Shown here piece by piece: positions 1 through 10,518 of a stretch of DNA of 64,000 nt. Positions within the stretch are counted from its first letter, which is position 1; every line of letters begins with the position of its first letter. This stretch comes from Gerris lacustris. Its lineage: Eukaryota; Arthropoda; Insecta; Hemiptera; Gerridae. A model generated the notes under the pieces. The model had not been told where the DNA came from and made no database searches. It saw only the letters and a program-made list of their open reading frames with translations. A program made the position numbers and the translations under genes. The stretch is taken from contig OX578280.1 in assembly GCA_951217055.1 (NCBI GenBank), forward strand, positions 43,775,882-43,839,881, in the 5' to 3' direction.

Positions 1-690
1 TTCTTTATTTTAAATAAAAAAACAAAACATTTTCAGTAAAACAATTATTAAATAATTAATATAAAAATGCCATTTTTAAAAACCGGTCTTATTTTCAACA
101 TTTTGTTTGTTTTTTTTGTTTTTGTATTCTTCACCTCAATTGTTTCCATGTGCAAAATTTGGGGAAGATTGAAAGACGGGAAGTGGTTCAAAGTTGGGGT
201 GAGTCTTATGTAGCTGCTGTCAGTGAAAATAAATCTAATTTATTTAAAAAAGTAAACAACCATCTGTTAATCATTTTATGAGTTTTTTTGAAGTGAAACT
301 TCTTTGGCGGCGGTAGAGTGAATTTTTTCATATAGTGAAATCGTGTAACGAAGTTTCCGATTCGAGACTCGTCCAAGTGTAACATTTTTACAGATTAATT
401 GTATTATATCTAGACCAGCAAATCAAAACATTTATTTTTATTGGAATAAATGTGGTTGCCTTAGCGTAGCAATATTTTTTTTTTTTTTTTCAATTAAATT
501 TCCCATAACCATTTCTTAATCCTGAAATAATAAATTCGTCAAAAAATGAAAGAGAGCAATGCATTCTAAAACTTAAGTTTCACTGCTAATGCGTGAGAGC
601 CTCACACATAAGTATTTTTTTTTACATTCTTAAGATTTTTTTAGCTGTTTCTTTTATGATGAATCAAGTTCAAATTATTTACATGATTAT
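1..690. other. AT-rich non-coding stretch
   Basis: No gene is visible. The stretch is A/T rich with a run of T at about 474-490 and many stops in all frames. Nothing in it resembles the repeats defined elsewhere in the window. Confidence 0.5.
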
Positions 691-695
691 GTTAT

Positions 696-845
696 TACCT
701 GCTGGACGATCGGGCAACTTTACTCATTTACTCGATGAGATCATCAGAGTCAAACGTGTCTCCCCTTTCTGGGATTCCAACTCACCAAATACTTCGGGGT
801 TCAGACCTAGTTCCGTTTACGCAGACTACTTGGCTAGGGTCAATA
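696..845 (-). repeat. SINE-1 copy, minus strand, tRNA-derived
   Basis: Read on the minus strand this contains a polymerase III B-box-like stretch (GGTGAGTTGGAATCCCAG) followed by GGGGAGACACGTTT..CTGATGATCTCATCGA. The same order of blocks occurs at 51676-51841 and, more diverged, at 2827-3046, so it is a dispersed family. The open frame that spans it on the plus strand is an accident of this repeat and should not be called a gene. The exact ends are uncertain. Confidence 0.65.
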
Positions 846-1011
846 CTTTTTTGTTGTGGCATACTTAAAAAAATACTATTTTCAAAATTTAAATAATCTG
901 AATCTTGTTCGCGAAAAAATGAATAAAACATTTATTTATTAAAAATTTAAGTTCTAAATTATGTATAAAAAAAGTTAGTAAAAATTCATTTTTTTCTCAT
1001 GCACACCCACT

Positions 1012-1685
<674 letters not shown>

Positions 1686-2224
1686 CATGGTGACCTGCGA
1701 TAAAATGGGATAATGAAACTGGGTGGATTCTATGGGTCAAATGCAACAAAAAATGTTGAGAAATCACTTGCCCATTTCTTAATAGTTCTCCAGATATCAT
1801 TTTTTTTCTTTTTCAGAGAGTTTAACAAAGAATTTTTGTTGAACGATGAGTTTAAGAATAGAATTTTGGTTGAACGATGAGTTTAAGAATAGAATTTTTC
1901 GTTGAATTGCACCAATTCCAGTTCTGTACAACAAACCCCTGATTTTCAGCGAAATTACGATGCTCTACGTCCCTGTTAATTTATTAGTCAATCCAATAAG
2001 ATTATCTCCATCAACGCTATTGCTGAATGTTGCTCAATTTCATTTAGGTTTTGAGATATTATGCATTTTTGAAAATTTTCGTGAAACACTCTGAAACAAA
2101 TAAATCTGTATTACGATTGAAAAAACTATTGAGAAGTGGGCATATGATTACTCGACATTTTTTGTTGCATTTGACCCAAAGAATCCACTAGGTTCGTTAT
2201 AAAATTTTATCGCGGGTCACCCTG
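1686..2224. mobile_element. mariner-like MITE with ~100-bp terminal inverted repeats
   Basis: The ends are imperfect inverted repeats of about 100 bp: the left end starts CATGGTGACCTGCGATAAAA and the right end, read in reverse, starts CAGGGTGACCCGCGATAAAA. Both are flanked by TA (1684-1685 and 2225-2226), the target duplication expected of Tc1/mariner elements. There is no transposase. Internally a 33-bp segment (GAATTTTG-TTGAACGATGAG...) is tandemly repeated around 1835-1900. Class is inferred from the CAGGGTG-type terminus and the TA duplication. Confidence 0.8.
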
Positions 2225-2226
2225 TA

Positions 2227-2826
2227 TATGTATAAATTGAAAATTTTATAACCCAAAGAATAGAGTTAAAACCCTAACACATGTATTTTTAATTAGACTT
2301 AAAGAGTGGACTATAAATAAGAGAAAATCATATCTCTAAAGTTTTAAATTATAGTTGGTTTAGGTTGGCTTATTTGGAAAGTAAATAAATAAAGAATAAA
2401 CAAGTCGAGAGAAACTTCAAAACCCAGATAAGCCTCAAATAACAACTTTGAACTCCTTTTCAAAAGAATATTTGATTATATTAAAAATAAATATATACTA
2501 AAATCATTTATTTATTTAGTAGCCTTATAAATTATGAATGAAGCGGTCAAGCTTTTCTTACACACTTATACTGTAGGGTTGGGGAGGTCACAGGAGTCTT
2601 AAAATACTTCAAAAAACATTCTACTAGCCGAAAACTATTTTAGTCCATCTCATCTGGTGATTTGGCTTCTGGGGTTAGAGTCATAATTGTTTTCTTTTTT
2701 CTATAATGACCGGATTTCTTTTTCTTCTCCAGAAAATATAATTTTTATGAATTAAAATCATTTTTATGAACGGTAATATCTAAATTAATTATTAAAACAA
2801 TACTTAATACTAATGTGAACCGAGAT
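2227..2826. other. non-coding, nothing recognised
   Basis: AT-rich sequence with no open frame of note and no match to the repeat families seen elsewhere in the window. Confidence 0.5.
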
Positions 2827-3046
2827 CCGGCGTTGCCTAATGGTTAGCGCACTTTTAACTCTACCACCTACAAATTAGGTCTAAACACCGTCAAATCTGG
2901 TGAGTTGTAATCCCGGGGAGGTGAGATATGTTTCACACTGATGCGATTACATCGAGTAGATGAGTAAAGTAGCCCGGTCCTTCTTCCTGTAATAACCTAA
3001 TCATGTGGTGATCAGGACGTAAAAGAAACAAAAAAATAAATAAATG
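2827..3046 (+). repeat. SINE-1 copy, plus strand, tRNA-derived
   Basis: It begins with an A-box-like segment (GTTGCCTAATGGTTAGCGCA), then a B-box-like segment (GTGAGTTGTAATCCCGG), the family block GAGATATGTTTCACACTGATG, the block GAGTAGATGAGTAAAGT, and an A-rich tail with AAATAAATAAATG. The same blocks occur in order at 51676-51841. This is the most complete copy at its 5' end. Confidence 0.75.
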
Positions 3047-3382
3047 AAAACAATAATTATGCTAACCATTTTTTAGACTGTCTGAGAATTAAACTGTTTA
3101 AACATTGGTTTTAAAGCTAATTACCAACTAAGATTTAGTGTTAAATTATATTCATTAACAAAACATGCATCCTGTCTGTCAGTAACTTTTACGAGTCCGA
3201 CTATTACTTGAGTAAAAGTTGACCGATTTAGCTGAAATTTGGTAAGTATACATGTCCCCTAAGTTCGTTGGACAGCGTTATCTGTCTAAGAGTTCACGTA
3301 AATGTTAGCTTCAAATATAAAATTGGAATTTCCTACCTATTTGATGAACATTTTTTCAAATACTTTTTTTTTTTTTTTATAA

Positions 3383-3981
3383 CCCTAGAAAGCTAACTGT
3401 ACGTAAAAATTACGTACAGTTTTAGTTAAATGTGATTCACAAATAAACTGTAAACCACACAATCTCCACTCTCTAGCAGTGATTCGTCTAGACCTTCCCG
3501 TGGCAGTGCATACTCACTTTAGTTTTACCCGATGCGTTATTGAGGATTGACAATTATTTTTCATGAAGTCCCACGTAAATATTACGTATGGTTAGTCTAA
3601 AGGTAGTATAAATTTCTACTAATAAACAAACACAAAAAATAATAAATAAACACAAAAAATAATAATTAAACACAAAAACATAAAAATAAATAAATAATAA
3701 CAAAATCAAAATAAAATAATAATAATACAAATAATAAAAATTCGATTAATACGTAAGAGTTTGGGCTTGTTACATTTCAATAAAAATGTAATTAATTAAT
3801 AAATGAACATGATAAGCACATATGTAATAAATAAACACCTAACAAATATAAATAATAAATAAAAATAGAAATAGAAATTTTTTCAAAATAGTAACTTAGA
3901 TTCGTGATTAGTACTGCGTGTTCGTAAAAAAATACGTAGATTAGCGTTAAGCGCCGAAAAAATAAGGTTAGCTTTGCAGGG
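3383..3981. mobile_element. piggyBac-like MITE
   Basis: The termini are CCCTAGAAAGCTAAC on the left and GTTAGCTTTGCAGGG on the right, inverted copies that differ at two positions. They match the CCCTAGAAAGATA-type ends of piggyBac elements. The right flank is TTAA (3982-3985), the piggyBac target; the left flank reads ATAA (3379-3382), one base off. Just inside the left end is a perfect palindrome (GTACGTAAAAATTACGTAC) and similar TACGTAA motifs recur inside. There is no transposase. It sits inside RepA copy 1. Confidence 0.75.
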
Positions 3982-4387
3982 TTAAAACCAACGAAGACAC
4001 CGCTATGAAGTGATAAAGATCTAAACGGACCTAAACGTTTAAAATAGAGAAAACAACAGTTTTACCGATATCTTATGTTCTAACTTGACGATTTTAATAG
4101 AACTTTTATACAACTTCTAAAGTACTATTTAAACAGGCATGTAAAATTTCAACTTGATAGAAGCATTTGTTATTGAGTTTGAAGTGATACATTTTATAAT
4201 AGTTGAAATGAAGATGGCGGCAGGATCATGTAAGTTAATGAATATGTAGAATGGCACCCTTCTCAACCATTAGGCTAGGCGCCCACTTGCGATTTCTTGT
4301 CGCTGCGACTTAAAAATCGCAGTCGCTAAGATTTATGAGGTGCGCACACTGCGACTAATAAATCGCTTGTTTTATTTTAGTTTCACA

Positions 4388-4571
4388 ATGGATTTCGTTG
4401 AAACCACTTGTATGATGGATCTTTTGCTCCATGTGAAAGCCAAACGGCGCAAACAACGTTACTTGGTTCATCCTCTTTCCAGTTAAAGACTAATGAAGGG
4501 ACAGTTCTATAAGTTGCATGAAGACCTATGTAATAATCCCCATGATTTTTTCAAGTTTTATAGAATGAGTG
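4388..4571 (+). pseudogene. Harbinger transposase N-terminal relic
   Basis: Starting at ATG 4388 the frame reads through a basic run followed by RYLVHPL, has a TAA stop at 4484-4486, and continues in the same frame with GQFYKLHEDL and FFKFYRMS up to the gypsy insertion point. The order 'basic, R-Y/W-V-HP, then ...F-F-K-F-x-RMS' is the N-terminal signature of Harbinger/ALP1-like transposases. The nuclease domain is missing. The relic agrees with the TTA target duplication and terminal repeats of the surrounding element. Confidence 0.6.
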
Positions 4572-4739
4572 TGTAGCTAACTTACTACAATAAAAATGAA
4601 CGAAAGTCAAGGGGAACGAATTCCGGTATATATTTTAAACTGTACAAAGAATATCAATACACTTCTGTCTAATGACAATTAAAATGTAAAAATAAATAAA
4701 CAAAGCGTTACTAAGGTAACTGTCGTGGAGTTCAGGACA
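4572..4739 (-). repeat. 3' LTR of the gypsy element
   Basis: 168 bp, TGTAGCTAAC...TTCAGGACA on the plus strand. It is identical in length to the other LTR; the differences seen are near the plus-strand right end (CTGTCGTGGAGTTC here, CTGACGTGGAGCTC in the other). Confidence 0.95.
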
Positions 4740-4752
4740 CTACCCCCGTTCA
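4740..4752 (-). other. polypurine tract of the gypsy element
   Basis: Read in the element's direction, GAACGGGGGTAG directly precedes the 3' LTR. This is the expected position of the plus-strand primer, although the run is short. It overlaps the end of the last coding fragment. Confidence 0.6.
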
Positions 4753-5054
4753 AGTGAAACGGTGCATGTGAAGGGCTCCCGAAACTTCACTCTTCTTCCT
4801 GATCTAGTGTAGACCTCAGGCCTTGATCTTGGAGGCTTGACAACGCTTTCCTTCTTCTCCGACTTCTCACTCCCTGATATTGATTGAGTTTCATCATTGA
4901 GAGAGAACGCTGGTTTCAACCTATCGAAGGAGATGGTCTTTTCTTTTCCATTTATTATTATTGTAAAATGCTTGTCCTTACGATTTTTGACAAGGTAAGG
5001 TCCGTTGTAAGGATGTTGAAGGGATTTGCGCACTGCGTCATTCCTAACGAACAC
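4740..5054 (-). pseudogene. gypsy integrase C-terminal region/tail fragment
   Basis: A 104-residue fragment. It contains LQHPYNGPYLVKNRKDKHF, the chromodomain-less GPY/F-type module found after gypsy integrases (GPYLV motif), followed by INGKEKTISFDRLKPA and a charged Ser/Lys/Arg-rich tail. It is out of frame with the integrase fragment upstream, from which it is separated by about 20 bp, so at least one indel broke the polyprotein here. Confidence 0.8.
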
Positions 5055-5073
5055 ATGCGATGACGAGTGTAAA

Positions 5074-6093
5074 TCAGGATGGATAAATATGTTTGATGTG
5101 TGTTCTCCTCCGTGTTTCTATAGGTTTTAAATTTTGAATTTGCCGTTGGAGGCGTCCGACAAAATTTTCAGAGTTATAATTTTTGATTTTTGGGGTTTCA
5201 AAGAAATCGCCTGGAATACTTATCGTTTGTCCGTACGTGTATTCTGCTAGTGTCTCCTTATTATCGCCAACTGGACTAGCGCGAAGGCCCAGCAAAACGG
5301 TGGGGAGGGCTTCTGTCCAGTTAAGTTCTTGATGGCACATGAGGGCGGCTTTTAGTGTTCGATGTACTCGCTCGATTTTCCCGTTGCTCTGGGGGTGATA
5401 AGGAGTTGTACGGATGTGGTGAACTCCCAGAAGTCGTGTAAGGGATCTAAATAATTCTCCTTCAAACTGACGACCCTGGTCACAAGTGATCTTCCGTGGT
5501 ATTCCGAAACAAGCAATCCAGTGAGTATAGAAGTTCTTAGCGACTGTCTCGGCTGTCATGTCATGAATCGGTATAGCTTCCAACCAATAAGAGAAGCGAT
5601 TGATGCACGTTAAACAGTAGGCGTTACCTTCTGATACTGGCATAGGGCCTATAATGTCAACGTGAACGTGTTCAAATCTTTCTGTGGTGTTCTCAAATTT
5701 ACCTATCCCGCTCTTCGTGTGCTTCCACACTTTGGATCGTTGGCACGCTAGACAGGCTCTAGCCCATGTCTTAACGTCATTTGCCATTGATGGCCAAATG
5801 TATTTCTTTTTGATAATGTCCAAAGTTTTGTTCATACCTGGGTGAGCTAGGTTGTGTATAAGATGGAATACAGCCTGTCGTATGGCAGTCGGTACGTAGA
5901 GTCTAGGAGTGTCCGTCGAAATGTCGTAGTATGAAAAGTCTTTGTCAGGAAGAGTTAATTTTGTAAGTTTTAGAGAATAATTTTCTGGTTCTTTTAAAAT
6001 TTTGTTAAGTTCTTCATCTGATTTTTGTTGATGATGCATTTCTAAGCAATCGATACTATTCGGAGTTGAGATGGTTTCGATTCTTGATAACAT
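5074..6093 (-). pseudogene. gypsy integrase fragment
   Basis: A 339-residue fragment with an HHCC zinc-binding domain (HLIHNLAHPGMNKT ... CLACQ) and the DDE catalytic core: first Asp in HVDIIGP, second in TCDQGRQFE, and Glu in NGKIERVHR with YHPQSNG before it. All three catalytic residues are present. It begins with the linker from RNase H, and the upstream junction to the RT/RNase H fragment is broken (about 170 bp without an open frame). Frameshifted from the C-terminal tail. Function would be insertion of the cDNA; as it stands the polyprotein cannot be made. Confidence 0.9.
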
Positions 6094-6263
6094 GTCTGCT
6101 GGTATGTTGTCTTTGCCTTTAATGTGTCTTATGTCTGTAGAAAATTGAGCAATGTAGTCTAAATGACGGATTTGTCGAGGTGATTATCAGTTTTCTGTTG
6201 AAATGCGTATATCAGAGGTTTGTGATCCGTAAATATTGTAAATTCTCTTCCTTCCAGCATGTA

Positions 6264-7004
6264 TTAAAAATGTTTGATTGCGCTGTAAACGGCTAACAGT
6301 TCTCGGCCATAAGTACTGTAATTCTTTTGAGCACTGCTAATTTTTTGTGAAAAGAATCCTAAAGGTTTGAGGTGTTTGTTTTTAACTTGATTGAGTGCTG
6401 CTCCAACCGCTACGTCAGAAGCGTCAACCATCAGGACTAGCGGTAAGTTGGATGGAAATGATAAAGTTGTAGCATTTATGATGTCCTTCTTACATTGTTG
6501 AAAGGCTTCAATTAGTTCTGGAGTCCATGAAATCTCGCTGTTATCTGATTTTGCACCTTTTGTAAGATCGTTAAGCGGCGCTTGGTGTTCAGCGGCGTTC
6601 GCTAAGAAACGGCGATAAAAATTAATAGCTCCTAAGAACCTCCTTAGAGCGCGGATGGTTTTGGGTGGCTCTAGATCTTTGATTACTTCAGTCTTCTCTG
6701 GTGATGGTTTTATCCCCTCTGGTGAAACTAGGTAACCGAGACTTTTTTGGATATTGAGTGTAATTTTGAATTTATTCATTCTTTCAATGACCGTTTCGAA
6801 ATGACGTAGATGTTCTTCCCATGTAGCAGAAGCTATCAATACGTCATCAAGATAAACAAAAATAAATGATAGGTCTCCAAGAACTTTATACATAAATCTC
6901 GTAAAAGTTTGAGCCGCGTTCCTAAGACCGAAGGGCATAACAACAAATTCAAAGAGCCCAAATGGTGTTATAATGGCTGTTTTTGCTATGTCCGATTCGT
7001 TCAT
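6264..7004 (-). pseudogene. gypsy reverse transcriptase / RNase H fragment
   Basis: A 246-residue fragment covering the reverse transcriptase palm from MPFGLRNAAQTFTRFM, through the catalytic FVYLDDVLIAS, the FLGAINFYRRFL thumb motif, and into the RNase H start (LMVDASDVAVGAALNQ, then YSTYGRELLAVYSAIKHF). The two catalytic aspartates of YLDD are intact. The N-terminal part of the reverse transcriptase lies in other frames around 7005-7300, and the rest of RNase H lies in 6094-6263 with no open frame. Confidence 0.9.
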
Positions 7005-7123
7005 AGGGATGTGATGATAGGCCCTAACAATGTCTATTTTTTAATAAAATTGTTTAACTTCTAAAAAATTAGCGACGTCTTGGATGTGGGGAATGGGATA
7101 TCTGTCAGGTACTGTGATCGAAT

Positions 7124-7825
7124 TTAACCTGCGATAATCCCCACGGGGTCTCCAATCATTCCCTTTTTTCGGTACCATGTGGAGTGGCGATGCCCAACTG
7201 CTTTTGGATGGTCTGCAGATACCCTGGTTAGCATGACCTGGAAATGTTCTTTGGCGACTTTCAGCTTATCCGGGGCCAATCTTCTTGCCTTGGAGTAAAC
7301 TGGTAGTCCTGTAGTTTCAATTGCGTGCGTTACGCCGTGTGTTGTTTCTTGGCATAAGTCCGAAAAATAGTTGTTTGTTGTAGGTCTAGTTGTGTCTGGA
7401 TACTTTCTTAAAATTTTTGAAAAGTCGTTGTTTTTGTCTTCTATGATGGTAACAATGTTCTGTTCTGAGTTGCTTGTTTGTGTTTGTGAACTATATCCTG
7501 TATATCCATCTAGTAGTTTTTTATTTCTTAAATCGACTAGTAAGTTAAATTTATTTAAGAAATCGGCGCCAATAATTGGTTTTTGAACGTCTGCTACTGT
7601 GAATACATATGAAAAATTTTTGCGGAGTCCTAAATCCAACGTCAATAATTTTTCACCGTAAGTTTTAATTCGTGTACCATTGGCAGCGAAAAGTTGAAAA
7701 CTTGATTGATTTGGTGTGTCATTTCTGCCAGGAGGAACTAATGAAACGTCAGCTCCAGTATCTACTAAATATTTGAATCCCGTCTTCTTATCAGTATCAT
7801 ACAGACGATAAAAGGATGAGTTCAC
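7124..7825 (-). pseudogene. gypsy aspartic protease and start of RT
   Basis: A 233-residue frame with the retroviral-type aspartic protease site FKYLVDTGADVSLVPPG and the flap/second half (YVFTVADVQKPIIGADFL). It runs on into the start of reverse transcriptase (LPVYSKARRLAPDKLKVAK), after which the usual RT sequence shifts frame more than once before 7124. Its ATG overlaps the preceding gag-frame stop by a few bases (ATGA). The protease itself looks intact. Confidence 0.85.
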
Positions 7826-8640
7826 TTGGGTCTTCTGTCGTCTCGTAGCTGCTCAAGCCTTGGAGTTTCCCGGGTTTTTTGGTGAAGGGCTTGACTTAAA
7901 CTTGCATGGCTGATTACATTTGACAGCGTTAGTGCCATAGGTGAAGTGATACCAACAGTACTGTCCGCCGGGACGGAACCGCGATCTCGAACGGCATCGG
8001 GTAACTTGATTTCTACGGTTTGACCGATTCCGACTTCGATCGTTCTTTTGAATTCGTATAGATTTTGAAGTTTTTCTAATGTTACTCCTGTATTTGATAC
8101 AGCTGATACAGTCGGTTTACCAGTATCTTCCATGATCTTATCAGCCATAAGTGCCATTTTATCAAGAGGAAATTCGCTTATCGAAAGTATAGCTTGACTT
8201 TGCGACGGCAACTTATTGAGCCACATTGACTTTAAGACATCGTCGCTAATTTTATTATTTGCGAGATCACGCATAGCGCGAAGTGAATTGGATGGCTTTT
8301 TACCGGTAAAGTCGATCCCTGCTAACAATCGTTTGATTTTCTGATGTTCAGAGTCACCGAAGTGCGATATTAATCTCTGTTTTAATAAGTTAAACTTGTT
8401 TGAATCAGGCGGGTTTTTTATTATGTCACTTACGTGTGACAGCACGTCACTTTCAATGTTGGCGACGACATAATAATATTTAGTGTCATCCTGAGTGATA
8501 CTTTGACTCATAAACTGAGCTTCTATCTGCTTAAACCACAGCTCTGGGTCAGCACGCCAGAATGGTGGAAATTTGATGCTCACTCTAGCAATGTCCAGAG
8601 ATGGCGACGACTGGGTAGAATCCCTAGTAGTGTTTAACAT
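7822..8640 (-). pseudogene. gypsy gag, frameshifted before the zinc knuckle
   Basis: A 272-residue frame starting shortly inside the 5' LTR. The region IKFPPFWRADPELWFKQIEAQF and following helices are typical of the gag matrix/capsid of CsRn1-type elements. In the open frame no zinc knuckle appears, but in a neighbouring minus-strand frame at about 7905-7957 the sequence reads CWYHFTYGTNAVKCNQPC, a C-H-C-C knuckle. That spacing is the CsRn1-clade type and differs from the usual CCHC. A frameshift around 8000-8080 therefore separates the capsid from its nucleic-acid-binding end. Confidence 0.88.
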
Positions 8641-8744
8641 GATCGAGAGTGACGTTGAAAATAAACTTTTAACTCGCGCAAAGTGTAAGAATTAAAAAAA
8701 AAACTTACCAACTCAGAGCGGCGTTTTCAAAAATTCACGTATTC

Positions 8745-8762
8745 GTATGTCGAGGGTCACCA
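8745..8762 (-). other. primer binding site, tRNA-Trp type
   Basis: Two bases inside the 5' LTR, in the element's direction, the sequence TGGTGACCCTCGACATACG follows. Apart from one extra T and some 3' changes this is complementary to the 3' end of arthropod tRNA-Trp. The CsRn1 clade is known to use tRNA-Trp as primer. Confidence 0.65.
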
Positions 8763-8764
8763 CT

Positions 8765-8932
8765 TGTAGCTAACTTACTACAATAAAAATGAACGAAAGT
8801 CAAGGGGAACGAATTCCGGTATATATTTTAAACTGTACAAAGAATATCAATACACTTCTGTCTAATGACAATTAAAATGTAAAAATAAATAAACAAAGCG
8901 TTACTAAGGTAACTGACGTGGAGCTCAGGACA
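8765..8932 (-). repeat. 5' LTR of the gypsy element
   Basis: 168 bp, the near-identical partner of 4572-4739, ending CTCAGGACA directly before the AGTG duplication. Presumably it drives the gag-pol transcript on the minus strand. Confidence 0.95.
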
Positions 8933-9419
8933 AGTGTAAATAGTTTTGAGTATTTGCTTAATGTAACTGAACCAAAAATCACCTATCGTAACACAAAATG
9001 GAAAGTCAATACCCGCTAAAGACCGTTTATCAGTAGCCTTGAGGTAAATACAGTTTTTAATTTATCATTACAGTCTAAACTTGCGACTAAACAGTCGCGA
9101 GTGCGTGCTATTTCATGCCTGCCAGTGTGTCTCATTCCTAAATAGCGACAATCGCGTCGCCTCAAATATAGGTCGTTGCGTTTTTTTAATCGCTGCGACT
9201 TTTTAGTCGCATATGGCTGCATTCCAATTTAAAACCATGTGTTCTATTAACGCGACTAAACAATCGCGCGATTAGAAATCGAAAGTGGGCGCCTAGCCTT
9301 ACACGGCTCTCTATTACAATCATCCTCTTTACCAACTCATTATTATAAACTATTTTCTTAATATCTAATATTTATTGCATTACGCTCGCTTCATTGACAG
9401 AGCCACGCGATGCCTGGTA

Positions 9420-9895
9420 TTAAATGATTTTATAGTTTGAATAATTTAACAGTGGGATGGTTAAACTACTTAAATCGAGTGTTCCTCACTTAATATTTTT
9501 AACTCTAGAATAAGACAAGATTTGAAAATGATTAAGTTTAAAGGGAGAAAAGAAGATACGGTGTAATTACCGGCGACAAGGTGCTGTCTGAAAACCCAGG
9601 CTAAATCTCTCCGTCCCCAGAGATGTCTAGCTTTCCTTCACTCTGGGGACTCAAGACTCCGTGTCCCCAGAGAATCTTAGTGGGTGAACCAAACCACACA
9701 AAAACATTTCTATCTCTTGATCCAGTGGATTGGGAACAAACCAACGGTGATTCCAACTCTCTCAGCGATGACACTGGGCACGGGGACAGGACTTCTAACG
9801 CTGATTTATCCTAATTGTTTATTCGATTTTTCCCAATTTTATCTATTTTTTGATCTTCAAATATATTCTTTAACCCTTTTATATATTGTATTCGT

Positions 9896-9927
<32 letters not shown>

Positions 9928-10232
9928 TTATAAAATAATGCCTTTATCGTATTAGTTTATTTATTTTGCGAGGTATCGCTTCTTATGTTTTTTAGGGTCC
10001 TGAATCCAAAAAATGAGTTACCATAGCGATTCGAATAATAATTTTATAATAATAATAATAGTAATAACAACAATTTCTTGCGGATTTCTTGTAAGCACGA
10101 TAGCTCTCGAACGAATTGACGTATCAAAATAAAACTTGCACCGAAAAATCAAGCTCGTTGAGATGAGGATCCCTATTGAAAATGGGATCTTTATGACGTC
10201 ATTAACCCCTCCTGATGAGTCACCAATGATTT
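9420..10232. other. non-coding; GC-richer patch and poly-T
   Basis: The patch 9560-9815 is richer in G+C than its surroundings and holds inverted motifs (TCCCCAGAGA and CTCTGGGGA). Two overlapping open frames there have no recognisable domain. A poly-T run of more than 20 bases lies at about 9897-9920. No gene supported. Confidence 0.45.
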
Positions 10233-10518
10233 AAAATAATCCTACCGCGGGGTTCCGCAAGCCGAGCGAATTTCCATTGGAAATTTGTAGTTCAATGTTG
10301 TGCAGTTTAAACTTATTTTAAACTACTACGATTATGTTTAACTTAACAATATTATAAAAACCCTAATCAAACTAAAATAAGTCTTTTAAATTATCGAAAC
10401 TTAAAATAACACACACAATGGTAGTAGTTATGAAGGAAGTTTAAACTGCACAACATTGAACTACAAATTTCCAATGGAAATTCGCTCGGCTTGCGGAACC
10501 CCGCGGTAGGATTATTTT
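10233..10518. mobile_element. MITE with perfect 82-bp inverted arms
   Basis: Arms 10233-10314 and 10437-10518 are exact reverse complements (AAAATAATCCTACCGCGGGG at the outer edge), around a 122-bp loop. The perfect arms suggest a recent insertion or a hairpin kept identical by gene conversion. No target duplication is obvious and the superfamily is unknown. Confidence 0.8.

Larger units (their letters stand above)
4572..8932 (-). mobile_element. CsRn1-type Ty3/gypsy LTR retrotransposon, frameshifted
   Basis: A complete but disabled 4,361-bp element on the minus strand. Two 168-bp LTRs start TG and end CA, and a 4-bp duplication AGTG lies at 4568-4571 and 8933-8936. Gene order in the element's direction is gag, protease, reverse transcriptase/RNase H, integrase, C-terminal tail. 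The two LTRs differ at only two positions that I can see, so the insertion is recent, yet the coding region has several frameshifts. The CsRn1 assignment rests on the CHCC gag zinc knuckle, the Trp-tRNA-like primer site and the DTGADVS protease. Confidence 0.93.
4273..9298 (+). mobile_element. PIF/Harbinger-like element, split by a gypsy insertion
   Basis: The termini are inverted repeats of about 25 bp, GGCTAGGCGCCCACTT(G/T)CGATTTCT, with a 3-bp duplication TTA at 4270-4272 and 9299-9301. TTA/TAA is the target of PIF/Harbinger transposons. Without the gypsy insertion the element would be about 0.66 kb. It carries only the start of a transposase-like frame (4388-4571), so it is a non-autonomous derivative. 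Subterminal sequence is rich in GCGACT/AGTCGC motifs in both orientations, possible transposase binding sites. Confidence 0.85.
3150..9419 (+). repeat. RepA copy 1, interrupted by nested insertions
   Basis: Segments 3150-3382, 3982-4272 and 9299-9419 together match, in order, the continuous RepA copies at 59184-59909, 60108-60829 and 62952-63694. Shared landmarks are GAGTAAAAGTTGACCGATTT, GTTCGTTGGACAGCGTTATC, CACCGCTATGAA, TTTTACCGATATCTTA and the 3' end AGAGCCACGCGATGCCT. The gaps are filled by a piggyBac-like element and by a Harbinger-like element holding a gypsy element. RepA is unclassified: it is about 0.74 kb, non-coding, with ends TTGAAGCGAGC and GCTCGCTTCAA inverted relative to one another. 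Confidence 0.85.

Noticed and set aside
593..868. 91-codon plus-strand gene
   Set aside because: Crosses a minus-strand SINE-1 copy and has no domain.
9623..9926. Two overlapping frames in the GC-richer patch
   Set aside because: No domain, one ends in a poly-T run, and no promoter or splice context.
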